Notes: generated by a model not told the origin, from the sequence alone. Shown: positions 16,481 to 25,720, counted from the stretch's first letter. The stretch is DNA of 64,000 bases from Treponema sp. UBA3862 (GCA_002392405.1 DGGY01000019.1:1-64000), one strand, 5' to 3'. Made by a program: numbers and translations.

Positions 16481-17947
16481 TTATTTCCACCAGTTTGCAT
16501 TGCGCTCAGAAAGTTCTTTCCATCCGCTTTTTACAAACTCCGCTTTATGTCTTTCATAATAAGACGGGCTTACAAACAGCACTGCAAGACCGTTTTTATT
16601 TTTCAGGTATTTATCGACAAAAGTACGGACATCATCTTCACTGACGGCTGCAATGTTTTTTTCATAATCAAGGGCGTAATCAGCACCGCTTGAGGCCCAC
16701 TCTGCAGAAAAACCTTTCAAAAATCCTTCAGCAGTTTCAAGTGAATAAGTCCTGCTGTCTTCAAGTTTCGCATTCACCTTTTTTATATTTTCAAGGTCAT
16801 AGCCGTTTCCTTTTTTTAACATGTCTTCAACGGCCTGGTTTTTCCAGTAATCAAGAAGCTTTAATGCGCGCTCAGAAGGACTTAATTTATCATCATTCAT
16901 AAAAGCTGCAGAAAAACTTATCATTCCGCTGGCACGCATTGTAGTATAACCGCCGCCGGTATAATCTGCATCCGGGATATTAAGTTCACTGTCTGAAACT
17001 GCTTTTTTTATAAAGGCACACTCAGGATTTGAAAGAAGGCTTGACCATACGTCAGCAGCAAAAGTGTCTTTTTCATCTGTCTGTGCATCAGGTCCCCTGA
17101 AATAATAAACTAACTGGCTTATCTGTCCGGAATTTCTCGGGTCAGGGAATACGATTTTTTTTGTAAGGCCGAAAGGACTTTTTGAAGGAACTTTTACTTC
17201 TGGAACCTTTTTTGAAGCCTCAGTATTTTCCCAGCTGCCATAGATTTCTTTTACAAGAGAAAAAACTTCTTCATGATTGACTGCTCCGCCTACAAAAAGG
17301 CCGGCATTTGAAGGAACATAATATTCTTCCTGAATCTTTTTTAACTGCTCAACTGACGCATTCTTTACAGTCTCAGGATTTCCTGACGGATCCATCTTCC
17401 ACGGACTTTCTGCAAAAAGGTTCTTAAAAACACCCTGCCCAAAAATCCTTCCCGGTTCACTCATTCCCCCTTCAATTTCTGACAGAACTACAGATTTTTC
17501 ATTCTCAAGTTCTTTTTCGTCCATTAAAGGAGTTCTGACTGCATAAGACCAGTATTCAAGTCCTTCCCTGATAAGCTTAGAAGGAATGGTAAAATAATAA
17601 TTTACGCGGTCAATTCCCGTAGTCCCGTTCCAGGAAGAAATGCCCATTTTATTTAAGGCTTCATATGCTTCAGCCTGATTTTTATATTTTGCATTTCCCT
17701 TGAACATCATGTGTTCATAAAGGTGAAAAAGTCCTGCATTTTCAGGAGTCTGTGTTACGGCTCCTGCACGGACGGCAATTTCAATATAGGCAAGCGGAGC
17801 AGAATCATTTTCCATAACGAAAAGTTCAAGTCCGTTATCAAGACGGTAACGGTAAAGTCCTGCAATCTTTGTTTCTTCTGAAAAACAGCTGAACGCTGCT
17901 GCAAAAATTAAAACAATCAGTAAAATACTCTTAAACTTTCTTTTCAC
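16481..17947 (-). CDS. M16-family zinc peptidase, catalytic subunit
   Basis: 488 residues, GTG start behind GGAGGAG. A signal peptide (hydrophobic core at about 7-18, then AFSC, a possible spirochaetal lipobox) sends it to the periplasm. The zinc motif is intact: GLFHLYEHMMFKG, with His75, Glu78 and His79, and the downstream VVLSEIEGG supplies the likely third ligand. M16 proteases digest unfolded or small peptides in a closed chamber. It lies immediately upstream of the inactive homologue, with 20 nt between stop and start, which supports a two-subunit complex. Confidence 0.9.
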   Translation of the reverse strand: MKRKFKSILLIVLIFAAAFSCFSEETKIAGLYRYRLDNGLELFVMENDSAPLAYIEIAVRAGAVTQTPENAGLFHLYEHMMFKGNAKYKNQAEAYEALNKMGISSWNGTTGIDRVNYYFTIPSKLIREGLEYWSYAVRTPLMDEKELENEKSVVLSEIEGGMSEPGRIFGQGVFKNLFAESPWKMDPSGNPETVKNASVEQLKKIQEEYYVPSNAGLFVGGAVNHEEVFSLVKEIYGSWENTEASKKVPEVKVPSKSPFGLTKKIVFPDPRNSGQISQLVYYFRGPDAQTDEKDTFAADVWSSLLSNPECAFIKKAVSDSELNIPDADYTGGGYTTMRASGMISFSAAFMNDDKLSPSERALKLLDYWKNQAVEDMLKKGNGYDLENIKKVNAKLEDSRTYSLETAEGFLKGFSAEWASSGADYALDYEKNIAAVSEDDVRTFVDKYLKNKNGLAVLFVSPSYYERHKAEFVKSGWKELSERNANWWK

Positions 17948-17981
17948 GGTTTTCTCCTCCGCCTGTACCTGAATAAAAGTT

Positions 17982-19652
17982 TTACTGGTTTAACGCACTG
18001 ACAACGGCAGCAATACCTGCCCTTCCGACGTTACTTGACTTTCCGACACCCCAGAACTGCTTTCCGTCCTTTTCAGTAATCTGAACATAGGCAATGGCGT
18101 AAGTGTCAGAACCTTCACCTACAGAATGCTCATTGAATGAAGTAATGTTGAACTCAGGAACAGAGGTCTGCTTTAAGGCAGCAACAAAGGCATCAAGAGG
18201 ACCGTTTCCTTTTGCACCAATTGTAATCTGTTCGCCCTTATATTTAATTACGCCCCGGACAGAAACAACTTCCTCTGCTCCGCTTGTTCCCACCATTGTT
18301 GTTGCAAGGTCAAGAATTTCCAGGCGGCTTCTGTTATTAAGCCACTGTTTTTCAAAATAGTTACGGATTTCTTCAGGCTGCAGTTCCCTCTGAGCCCTGT
18401 CGCTTTCTGTCTTGATGAGAGTACCGATTGCAGGCTGCATTGCCTTTGGAATTGAGTAGCCGAAGTTATGTTCAAGAATAAAGCTTGCACCGCCCTTTCC
18501 GGACTGAGAATTAATTCTGATGATTCCTTCATATTTGCGGCCGATGTCTTTAGGGTCAATAAGAAGATAAGGAACATCCCATACGCTGTCTTCACTCTGT
18601 TTTGCGCGTGCAGCAAGGCCTTTTGCAATTGCATCCTGATGACCGCCGGAAAGAGCAGTATAGGCAAGGCCGCCGGCATAAGGAGTTCTCGGAGGAATAT
18701 CCATTTTTGTATATTCCTGATAAGAATCTGCAATTTCAGGAAGGTCAGAAAAATCAAGTTCAGGATCAACACCTTCTGCAAACATATTAAGGGCTACAGT
18801 AACGATATCGAGGTTTCCTGTGCGCTCACCGTTTCCAAAAAGACAGCCTTCAACCCTGTCAGCGCCAGCCATAAGTGCAAGTTCACATTCTGCAACGCCT
18901 GTTCCGCGGTCATTGTGGCAGTGGGTCGAAATAACTACGTTTTCACGGTCAGAAATGTGCTCTGCAAAGTATTCAATTGAATCTGCGTAAACATTTGCAG
19001 TGTAACATTCAACAGTTGTAGGAAGGTTAAAGATAATTTTATTTTCCGGAGAAGTTCCCCATTCAGCCTTTACTGCTTCACAGATTTCAATTGCATAATC
19101 AAGCTCAGTCATTGAAAAACTTTCAGGTGAATATTCAAGACGGATTTTTTTGCGTTCATCTTCAGGAAGGTCTTTCATGCATTCTTTGATGCACTTTACG
19201 CCGTCAACAGCGATTTTGATGATTTCTTCCTTTGTTTTATTGAAAGTGTATTTTCTCTGCGCAGGAGAAGTTGAATTATAAATATGAAAAATTACATTAG
19301 GAGCGCCTTTAATTGCTTCCATAGTGCGGCGGATTAAATGCTCACGGGCCTGACACAGTACCTGAATTGAAACATCATCAGGAATATGATTTTCTTCGAT
19401 CAGGCGGCGGCAGAATTCAAACTCTGTATCGCTTGCCGACGGAAAACAGATTTCTATTTCCTTAAAACCGATTTTTACAAGAAGATCAAAGTAAGCAAGC
19501 TTAGTTTCAACTCCCATAGGGTCAATTAAAGCCTGATTTCCGTCACGAAGGTCAACGGAACACCATACCGGAGCCTTTGTAATGCGGTTGTCCGGCCATT
19601 TTCTGTTCGCAGGTGCCGGCTGAATCACCGGTCTGTACTTTGATGCATTCAT
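17982..19652 (-). CDS. leuA: 2-isopropylmalate synthase (long, type 2)
   Basis: 556 residues; condenses acetyl-CoA with 2-ketoisovalerate in the first committed step of leucine synthesis. The N-terminal start (VIQPAPANRKWPDNRI, then WCSVDLRDGNQALIDPM) is typical of the long LeuA group. The catalytic barrel shows HCHNDRGTGVAECELALMAG and GCLFGNGERTGN (metal ligands HxH and Asn). The C-terminal 120 residues are the LeuA dimer domain that binds leucine for feedback inhibition. AGGAG lies nine nt before the ATG. A leader peptide and terminator precede it, so expression is probably controlled by attenuation. No other leu genes are in the window. Confidence 0.94.
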   Translation of the reverse strand: MNASKYRPVIQPAPANRKWPDNRITKAPVWCSVDLRDGNQALIDPMGVETKLAYFDLLVKIGFKEIEICFPSASDTEFEFCRRLIEENHIPDDVSIQVLCQAREHLIRRTMEAIKGAPNVIFHIYNSTSPAQRKYTFNKTKEEIIKIAVDGVKCIKECMKDLPEDERKKIRLEYSPESFSMTELDYAIEICEAVKAEWGTSPENKIIFNLPTTVECYTANVYADSIEYFAEHISDRENVVISTHCHNDRGTGVAECELALMAGADRVEGCLFGNGERTGNLDIVTVALNMFAEGVDPELDFSDLPEIADSYQEYTKMDIPPRTPYAGGLAYTALSGGHQDAIAKGLAARAKQSEDSVWDVPYLLIDPKDIGRKYEGIIRINSQSGKGGASFILEHNFGYSIPKAMQPAIGTLIKTESDRAQRELQPEEIRNYFEKQWLNNRSRLEILDLATTMVGTSGAEEVVSVRGVIKYKGEQITIGAKGNGPLDAFVAALKQTSVPEFNITSFNEHSVGEGSDTYAIAYVQITEKDGKQFWGVGKSSNVGRAGIAAVVSALNQ

Positions 19653-19690
19653 TTTATACTCCTATACGCGTTAGCGGCGCTGCACGCGCG

Positions 19691-19725
19691 AAAAAAAAGA
19701 CCTGACGCCTTAAAGCACCAGGTCT
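19691..19725 (-). terminator. leuA leader attenuator (terminator hairpin)
   Basis: On the minus strand AGACCTGGTGC (19715-19725) pairs with GCGTCAGGTCT (19698-19708), an 11-bp stem with two G-U pairs and a 6-nt loop, followed by eight T's. It lies between the leader peptide and leuA. The sequence GCCTAAAG at the end of the leader frame (about 19764-19771) is complementary to CTTTAAGGC in the loop and 3' arm, apart from one bulged A, and so may form the competing antiterminator. It could also simply end transcription of the gene upstream at 19862-22024. Confidence 0.8.
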
Positions 19726-19766
19726 GTAATTTACTGATTAAATTTTACAACACTACCCGATAAACT

Positions 19767-19820
19767 TTAGGCTTCAAAACGAGAAGATTCTAGAAGTAGA
19801 AGTAAAGTGCTGTATTTCAT
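19767..19820 (-). CDS. leuL: Leucine-rich leader peptide of leuA (leuL-like)
   Basis: A 17-codon reading frame: MKYSTLLLLLESSRFEA, then TAA. Five Leu codons in a row (TTA CTT CTA CTT CTA) are the hallmark of a leucine attenuator peptide. The ATG at 19820 comes seven nt after a CATAAT -10 box, so the leader transcript itself would be leaderless. The frame ends about 42 nt before the terminator stem. In the classical scheme, ribosomes stall at the Leu codons when charged tRNA-Leu is scarce and an antiterminator forms; here that antiterminator can pair across the stop codon. The symbol is used by analogy with the enterobacterial leuL. Confidence 0.82.
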   Translation of the reverse strand: MKYSTLLLLLESSRFEA

Positions 19821-19827
19821 ATAACTC

Positions 19828-19856
19828 ATTATGTAACTTTACAGTAAAAAGTTCAA
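19828..19856 (-). promoter_or_regulatory. Promoter of the leuL-leuA transcript
   Basis: Minus strand TTGAAC (19851-19856), 17-nt spacer, CATAAT (19828-19833), then seven nt to the leader-peptide ATG. The -35 hexamer equals that of argJ. Confidence 0.75.
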
Positions 19857-19861
19857 GCACA

Positions 19862-22024
19862 CTAAATATTAAACAGATGCTTCAGTGCACGGTTAAAGTT
19901 TTCAGTCCGGGGTTTCATTTCTGAAAGGAACTCATTGTCGTCAATGGTGCCTAAAACTGCTGACATTTCTTCTTCATTGCGGAAAGTGATTTTTCTGAAT
20001 TCATCAACATAATCTTTTTCCCTTGAAGAACGCGCTTCTCCGAGCATCTCATTGCTTACAAGAGTTACATCATCAATAATGTCATCAAAAATCTCCCTTG
20101 TAAAATCCCTGACTTTTCTTGAGTAAAGAAGTTCAAGAAGGTAAACTGCATAATTTGTTTTATAAAGCAGGTAATTTTCCTGGCAGCTGTCATAAAACTC
20201 ATGCACCTGCTGCCAGTTTTCAATCTGATGAGTCTTGATTTTAGCAAATAGTTCTTCAAGCTTTAACTCAGGAAGAACCTGACCGCCCGCATTTGTCCAC
20301 TGAGTATAAAGAGGAATCTGTTTAACGATTATCTTTAATTCCTCGGCCGTAATCTGTGTATTGAATTTCTGACAGTATTCAATGAGTACTGAGCAGGCAA
20401 AATATTTTACGATTTTGCGGTAGGTTTTATAGGCACGGACAGGCTTATGAATCTCTGCCCCGTATTTCTTCTGTCCTTCCATATCGCACAGTGCAAATTC
20501 TGCATCAGGATTCTGGTGAAGATAATCTTTTGCCGCCTGATAAAGCTGTTCAGGATTTTCAGCGGAAACTGCCCTCTCCCAGCCTTTTTTAACAAGATAA
20601 CCGCCCGTAAGTTCAATTATTCTGCTCAAGGCTTCAACAACTTCCTGAATTGAATCAGGTGCAAGAGGATCTGTTTCAATGTGCTGAACTTTTACCGCCC
20701 TTTTGTCGCGCTTTAAGAACTTTGACTTATTTCGTGTAATTGCATACATGTTGTATAAAAACCAGTATGCAGGAATAATCGTAACGCACTTCTGGTCACC
20801 GTTTGAGGCAACAAGAGAAAAAGGATACTTAATGTTAAGTTCATGCTGGTAACTACCCTTTGAAACGAGAGTAAAGCAGGCAAAGCGTGAGTTATGCTTA
20901 AAGTCAGAACACAGCCCCGGCCAGAAACCGCGTCCGGCAAGCATTTCACCGTCCGGAGAGCGGCTGTTGTGGTTTGAACCGATAGTAGCCCCGGAAGCAA
21001 TGTTTGACTGTCCGCAGAGCGTTGAGGCAATAAGAAATGACGAATTGTGGTGCTGCTCATGGAACGGGAAAACAAGGTTATTGAGCATTTCACAGCAGCT
21101 CACTGTAGAATTATCGCCTAAAACAGAGTTTAAAAGCCGCGCACCGTATTTAAGCTGGCAGTTTCTTCCAATTACAAAACGTACTGCCACCGCCTGATAA
21201 AAGACCCTCGAACCGTAGCCTAAAATACCGTTTACAAGTTCAACGCCCTCCCCAATCTGACTCGGCTCATCTTCACTTGAAAGAACAGTAATATTTTTTA
21301 ACTTGAAGGCGCCTTTAATATATGCGTGCGCTCCGATTTTTACATCTTTTAAGAGAGTTGTATTTTTGATTACGGCGTCGTGCTCAACAATACCATAAGT
21401 ATTTAGTTCTTTTGACTGTCCCCATTCAGTGAGTTCAATAAAGCGCTTCTGTAAAACTGCATCTTCCCTGTAACGGCTCCAGATATAAGCATCTGCAGGA
21501 ATCATATCTTCAAAGGGAAGAACAGCACGCCTGTCATTTTCATTTCCTACGCCAACCCAGACGCGGTTAGATTCAGGCTCGCCGTCTTTTAAAAGTCCGT
21601 TTCCGAATTTTGAGTGATTTGTACAGCTCATCTCCTGAATGTTAAAAAGCATTGAGCGCGAACCGATTCTGTAATTTGAAAGATAAGCTGCATTGTGAAC
21701 CGCTGCATCATCTTCAACAGCAACATTTTCAAGATAGGAGTGATAAAGCCCTGCATCTAAAACAAGGTCGTGGAACTTAAGCTCCGCATTTACAAGCCGT
21801 CCTATAACAAGAAATCCGCGTATCTGACAGCGGCGGATAAGCTGAGGGTCAAACTCCCCTTCTTTTGCACTTACATAGACATTCTGCCAGGAAGAATCTT
21901 CATTTGTGTTGAAATTATTTTTAAGAATTTCAATTTCCTGTGAAGTTAAATGACGCTTGTCTTTTATTAATTCCTCAGGAACAGCAGTTCCTGTTTTTTT
22001 ATTTTTTAAAGTTACAGCCGGCAC
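19862..22024 (-). CDS. DUF4954 family protein (left-handed beta-helix)
   Basis: 720 residues, GTG start behind CGGAG. The central 400 residues have the hexapeptide periodicity of a left-handed beta-helix (VEDDAAVHNAAYLSNYRIGS, IGEGVELVNGILGYGSRVF, SNIASGATIGSNHNSRSPDG), as in acyl- or nucleotidyl-sugar transferases. The C-terminal 250 residues are helical (PAYWFLYNMYAITRNKSKF onward). This arrangement matches the DUF4954 family, found mainly in spirochaetes and Bacteroidetes. Function is not established; sugar-nucleotide or envelope metabolism is a guess from the fold. It sits upstream of the leuA leader on the same strand but seems to be a separate unit. Confidence 0.85.
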   Translation of the reverse strand: MPAVTLKNKKTGTAVPEELIKDKRHLTSQEIEILKNNFNTNEDSSWQNVYVSAKEGEFDPQLIRRCQIRGFLVIGRLVNAELKFHDLVLDAGLYHSYLENVAVEDDAAVHNAAYLSNYRIGSRSMLFNIQEMSCTNHSKFGNGLLKDGEPESNRVWVGVGNENDRRAVLPFEDMIPADAYIWSRYREDAVLQKRFIELTEWGQSKELNTYGIVEHDAVIKNTTLLKDVKIGAHAYIKGAFKLKNITVLSSEDEPSQIGEGVELVNGILGYGSRVFYQAVAVRFVIGRNCQLKYGARLLNSVLGDNSTVSCCEMLNNLVFPFHEQHHNSSFLIASTLCGQSNIASGATIGSNHNSRSPDGEMLAGRGFWPGLCSDFKHNSRFACFTLVSKGSYQHELNIKYPFSLVASNGDQKCVTIIPAYWFLYNMYAITRNKSKFLKRDKRAVKVQHIETDPLAPDSIQEVVEALSRIIELTGGYLVKKGWERAVSAENPEQLYQAAKDYLHQNPDAEFALCDMEGQKKYGAEIHKPVRAYKTYRKIVKYFACSVLIEYCQKFNTQITAEELKIIVKQIPLYTQWTNAGGQVLPELKLEELFAKIKTHQIENWQQVHEFYDSCQENYLLYKTNYAVYLLELLYSRKVRDFTREIFDDIIDDVTLVSNEMLGEARSSREKDYVDEFRKITFRNEEEMSAVLGTIDDNEFLSEMKPRTENFNRALKHLFNI

Positions 22025-22281
22025 TGAAAGACTCCGTAATTATTTACTAAAACTCTAAAAAGCCGCCGCAGCGGATTTTTTAAAGATGTCCTTTATTCTT
22101 TCAATAATATAACAATTCATATAAAAAGTCTTGTATTTTTATTCAGCCCGGCAGTGTCCAGCTGTGTTCAACAGTATGCAGGTGTATGCAGGTTTGAGTC
22201 CTCTCTCTTCCCTCCTGTTTTTTGACTACAGTTCAGGGGGCTTTGACCTTCGGGTGCTTTTAATTATCCTTTTTTTTCATT

Positions 22282-22294
22282 TATAATCTGTTAT
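22282..22294 (+). promoter_or_regulatory. -10 box of a leaderless promoter (M16-like gene)
   Basis: TATAAT at 22282-22287, seven nt, then ATG at 22295. No Shine-Dalgarno sequence; weak -35 TTTAAT 17 nt upstream. Confidence 0.55.
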
Positions 22295-25051
22295 ATGAAA
22301 AAACTTTTTTCTTTTTTTCTTGCGCTTTTAAGCCTGCACTTCTCATTTGCTTTTACAAAAGACGATTTACGCATTTTTACACTCGAAAACGGTTTTACGC
22401 TTTATTTTTTACAGGATACAACCACCGCCACAGTCCGTGCCGAACTCAACATTAAGGCAGGAACTGTAAACCAGAGTCCTGACAATGCAGGTTACTTTGC
22501 AGTTTACGCAGGACTTTCAGGACTTGAACTGACCCCTGACTGCGTAAAAACAGAAAAAACTGCTTCCCCGTCCCTGCTTCACAAAATTCTTGAAGAATTT
22601 GCTTCTTACCTTGAAGAAAAAAGTTTTACTGACAGCCAGATAAAAACTCAGATGAAAATTACAGGAGAACAGCTTTCTTCCGTTTACCTTGAAAGAACAG
22701 GCTTTATCAATGCGGCCATAGACTGCCGGGTTTTTGAAAGTGAGCCGTGGAAACAGGAAAGCGGAATTAATCCTTCCGTGTTCAATTCAAAATCAACTGC
22801 ACAGATAAGGACTGTCTTAAACGAAATTAAAAACATTTATTACACCCCGGACAAAGCCACCCTTTATCTGTCAGGTAATCTTACCGAAGGAACTGCCCTG
22901 GCCCTCACAAAAAAATATTTTTCTCATTTCAAAAAGGGTACATCTTTATCTTCCGCACAGAATAATTATTCACTTGAAAGCAATTCTTCATCTGAAAGAA
23001 AAATAAAAAAGTATGTAATCACCGATGATGAACTGTCTTCTGACCTTTCGCAGATTGTAATACAGTACACGGATTTATCTCAGGACGAAACAGACCTCAT
23101 TTCCCAGATTTTTAATCAAAGCTCTTCCCAATTCAAAAGACTCCTCCTTAAGCAGAAAAACCTTGCAATCAGGGCAGCAGATTACATCGACGCATCTTCT
23201 GCACAGCAGAGTAATTCAAGCAGACTCATCATCCAGGCAATTTTAGAGAAAAGCCGCGTAAGTCCTGCAGTTCAGGGAGATTTATTTTTACAGATGGCAG
23301 GTGAAAAAAACAGAATCACATCGTCTGAAATTAGTTCTGTCCTTAAATCAGTCAATTCAAATTTTACGATTGTTACTGACAACTCAACACTTCTGATGAA
23401 AAACCTTGCTGTCTTTAATCAGACAAACAAAGAAAGTGAAGAAAACCTTTTCAATAAAAATGAACGCCTTTCACTTCTGGATGAAAATACCTTAAACCTC
23501 AAATACGAAAACGCTTCTCCCTTTGCTTTTCTTCTCTGCAGTACGGCAAATTTTACAAAATACGCAAAAGAATTTTCAAAGGGCGGGTGGCAGAGAATCA
23601 CTTCAAAAAACGGCGCCTGGTATAAACTTTCCAGATACAGCAGTGTACTTGCAAAAAAGCACTCTGAAGTTCCGGACACCTCACAGACAGACCTTATGAT
23701 AAGCGCCCAGAGATTTATTGAAGAAAACAAGGCCCAGTTTTCATTTTTCACCCTCAAAAACTCAATTCCTGTAACAGTCAAACACCAGACAGGTGCAAAA
23801 ACAGCCTCAATCGCGCTCGCAATAGAAGGCGGAGAACTTTTATTTGCTCAGGATTTTCCGGGGCTTTCTTCAATCTTAATCAATTCACTCGCTTCAAAAA
23901 TCCAGTGGCAGCTTGATTCGCTTTACGCACAGGGACTTTTTTCTTCTTCTCCTTCAGTGTCTGCCTGGACAGGAAACGAATATTCCCTTCTGACCATAAA
24001 CTGTTCAGCAGCAGATACAGCTTTATGCCTTAAAACTGCTTCAGAATGCATCATCTTCGGAGACATCGCCCCTACACTTGCAGACGGAATATCTTATGAC
24101 CTCCGCTCCCAGTGGAAAATAAAAACAGGAGCTCCTGACTTTCAGCTTTTATGCGAAGCCGTAAGGACAATTTACGACAAACCTTTTTCAAATCTTTATC
24201 AGGATGCAAGGGATAAACCTGTCTTGATGGACTTTACTGATATTGCACAGGCCTATCCGCTCATTCTTGATTCAGGCCGCTTTTCTTTAGTGATTACAGG
24301 CGGAATCGAAAAAAATGACGGACTGATACAGACACTTGAAAACACCTTCGGCATTCTTTCAAGCATCAGATCTGCCGGCTCAATAAACACAAAAGTCCAG
24401 AAATTAAAGCTCCCTGCAAAATCAAAAAAAGTCCAGCTTCGCCACCTTTTCTTTACTGATATAAGCGCAGATAAAGCAGGTCCGCGCCCCCTTGTTTTAA
24501 TCCCGACTACAGATTTTTCAGACCCGCTGCTCTACCTGCTTGAAGGACCTGACATTTCTTCTCCTGACTGTGCCCTTTTCAATGCACTTTTATACCTTAC
24601 TGGAGAGCGTCTTGAGAAAAAAATCAGCGCTGAACAGACAGTAAAAATCACACCGCCTGACAATGAACTTCCTTACGCTCAGATTACCGTAACAAAAATA
24701 AAACACACAAATGAAACAGACAGCCTTTATGCACAGACTGTAAACGAAATTACAGTTGAACTTGAAGAACTCATAAATAAAGATACTGCAGGTGTAAAGG
24801 AACTTGAAAAAGAAGAACTGCTTAAAGAGCTTGAAAACCTCTGGGTCACAAGAGAACTTGAAAAAACTTCATCGGCTGAAGGTACAGCCTTTTTAATCCA
24901 GAAAGGAGCAGCCAGGAACAATGCCTGCCTGTATCTTGACCAGTATCAGGCTGTCAGCAGGGCAAACGCAGAAGACTATTATCTAATCTACAAGTCTTAT
25001 TTCAGCCAGACTCCGTCTTTCAGACTCTACTCGGCAGATTCAAAAAAATAG
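22295..25051 (+). CDS. Large degenerate M16 peptidase-like protein (two M16 halves)
   Basis: 918 residues with a signal peptide (MKKLFSFFLALLSLHFSFAF). The N-terminal half begins like an M16 domain (IFTLENGFTLYFLQDTTTAT, KAGTVNQSPDNAGYF), but the zinc site reads NAGYFAVYAGLSG instead of HxxEH. The second half repeats the fold (FFTLKNSIPVTVKHQTGAKT, then FPGLSSILINSLASK) and also lacks zinc ligands. It is therefore probably a non-catalytic scaffold or binding protein of the M16 class, exported to the periplasm. It starts seven nt after TATAAT, so a leaderless mRNA is likely. It is close in style to the M16 pair at 15087-17947 and might work with it. Confidence 0.78.
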   Translation: MKKLFSFFLALLSLHFSFAFTKDDLRIFTLENGFTLYFLQDTTTATVRAELNIKAGTVNQSPDNAGYFAVYAGLSGLELTPDCVKTEKTASPSLLHKILEEFASYLEEKSFTDSQIKTQMKITGEQLSSVYLERTGFINAAIDCRVFESEPWKQESGINPSVFNSKSTAQIRTVLNEIKNIYYTPDKATLYLSGNLTEGTALALTKKYFSHFKKGTSLSSAQNNYSLESNSSSERKIKKYVITDDELSSDLSQIVIQYTDLSQDETDLISQIFNQSSSQFKRLLLKQKNLAIRAADYIDASSAQQSNSSRLIIQAILEKSRVSPAVQGDLFLQMAGEKNRITSSEISSVLKSVNSNFTIVTDNSTLLMKNLAVFNQTNKESEENLFNKNERLSLLDENTLNLKYENASPFAFLLCSTANFTKYAKEFSKGGWQRITSKNGAWYKLSRYSSVLAKKHSEVPDTSQTDLMISAQRFIEENKAQFSFFTLKNSIPVTVKHQTGAKTASIALAIEGGELLFAQDFPGLSSILINSLASKIQWQLDSLYAQGLFSSSPSVSAWTGNEYSLLTINCSAADTALCLKTASECIIFGDIAPTLADGISYDLRSQWKIKTGAPDFQLLCEAVRTIYDKPFSNLYQDARDKPVLMDFTDIAQAYPLILDSGRFSLVITGGIEKNDGLIQTLENTFGILSSIRSAGSINTKVQKLKLPAKSKKVQLRHLFFTDISADKAGPRPLVLIPTTDFSDPLLYLLEGPDISSPDCALFNALLYLTGERLEKKISAEQTVKITPPDNELPYAQITVTKIKHTNETDSLYAQTVNEITVELEELINKDTAGVKELEKEELLKELENLWVTRELEKTSSAEGTAFLIQKGAARNNACLYLDQYQAVSRANAEDYYLIYKSYFSQTPSFRLYSADSKK

Positions 25052-25071
25052 TCTTTTTACAAAAAGCTTTT

Positions 25072-25692
25072 TTACCGGGCCGTAAAAATATCCGAAGGCG
25101 TTACAACCGAATCTAAAACAAAATCTGTCTCTTCAAAAGGAACTTCCTCCTGCAGCTGTTCTTCAAAACAGACACCTGCGGTAAAGAGTGAGCATTCTGT
25201 TTTTTTTATCTGAGGAATATAGCGGTCATAAAAACCTTTCCCCTTGCCAAGCCTCCGCCCTTTTCTGTCAAATGCAAGTCCCGGAACTATCATGAGGATT
25301 TTTTTATCTTTAAGGCTGTCATTTAGTTCAAGTTTCTTAAGGTCTTTTCCCGGTTCCAGAATTCCAAAAGCCCCTTTTTCAAGCTGAGACTCAAGAGGAA
25401 GAGTTTCTTCTAAAAAATAAAAATCCATCTGAAAAGTTCCGCTTACAACACGGGGAACACAAACCTTTTTACCAGACTTCCAGGCAGAAAAAATAAGCGG
25501 AGAAACTTCTGTTTCTGTCCCCAGAGGAATAAAAGAAAGGACAATTTCAGATTCCTTAAAAAAGGGAGCATCTTCAATCTTTTTAACAGCTTCTTCTGAA
25601 AACTGCAGGCGTACCTTTTCATCACTATATTTTTCTTTGAGAATGGAACGGATTTTAAAGCGGAGATTTTTTTTACTTTCTGAAATTGTCAT
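25072..25692 (-). CDS. 5-formyltetrahydrofolate cyclo-ligase family protein
   Basis: 206 residues; the family converts 5-formyl-THF to 5,10-methenyl-THF with ATP, returning an inactive folate to one-carbon metabolism. The C-terminal signature MIVPGLAFDRKGRRLGKGKGFYDRYI carries the glycine-rich nucleotide and folate-binding loop, and the N-terminal helix is rich in Arg and Lys as usual. Length is normal for the family. The ATG is seven nt after an extended -10 (TGCTATAAT), so the mRNA is probably leaderless. Divergent from the DUF456 gene, with only 28 bp between the starts. Confidence 0.88.
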   Translation of the reverse strand: MTISESKKNLRFKIRSILKEKYSDEKVRLQFSEEAVKKIEDAPFFKESEIVLSFIPLGTETEVSPLIFSAWKSGKKVCVPRVVSGTFQMDFYFLEETLPLESQLEKGAFGILEPGKDLKKLELNDSLKDKKILMIVPGLAFDRKGRRLGKGKGFYDRYIPQIKKTECSLFTAGVCFEEQLQEEVPFEETDFVLDSVVTPSDIFTAR

Positions 25693-25714
25693 GGAGAGAA
25701 TTATAGCATAAAAT
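25686..25714 (+). promoter_or_regulatory. Leaderless promoter of the DUF456 gene
   Basis: TTGTCA (25686-25691), 17-nt spacer, TAAAAT (25709-25714), six nt, ATG at 25721. It overlaps the opposite promoter of the 5-FCL gene, so the two may compete for RNA polymerase. Confidence 0.6.
25700..25705 (-). promoter_or_regulatory. -10 box of leaderless promoter (5-FCL gene)
   Basis: TATAAT on the minus strand preceded by TGC, an extended -10, and followed by seven nt and the ATG at 25692. The -35 is weak, as expected with an extended -10. Confidence 0.6.
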
Positions 25715-25720
25715 CTTCTT

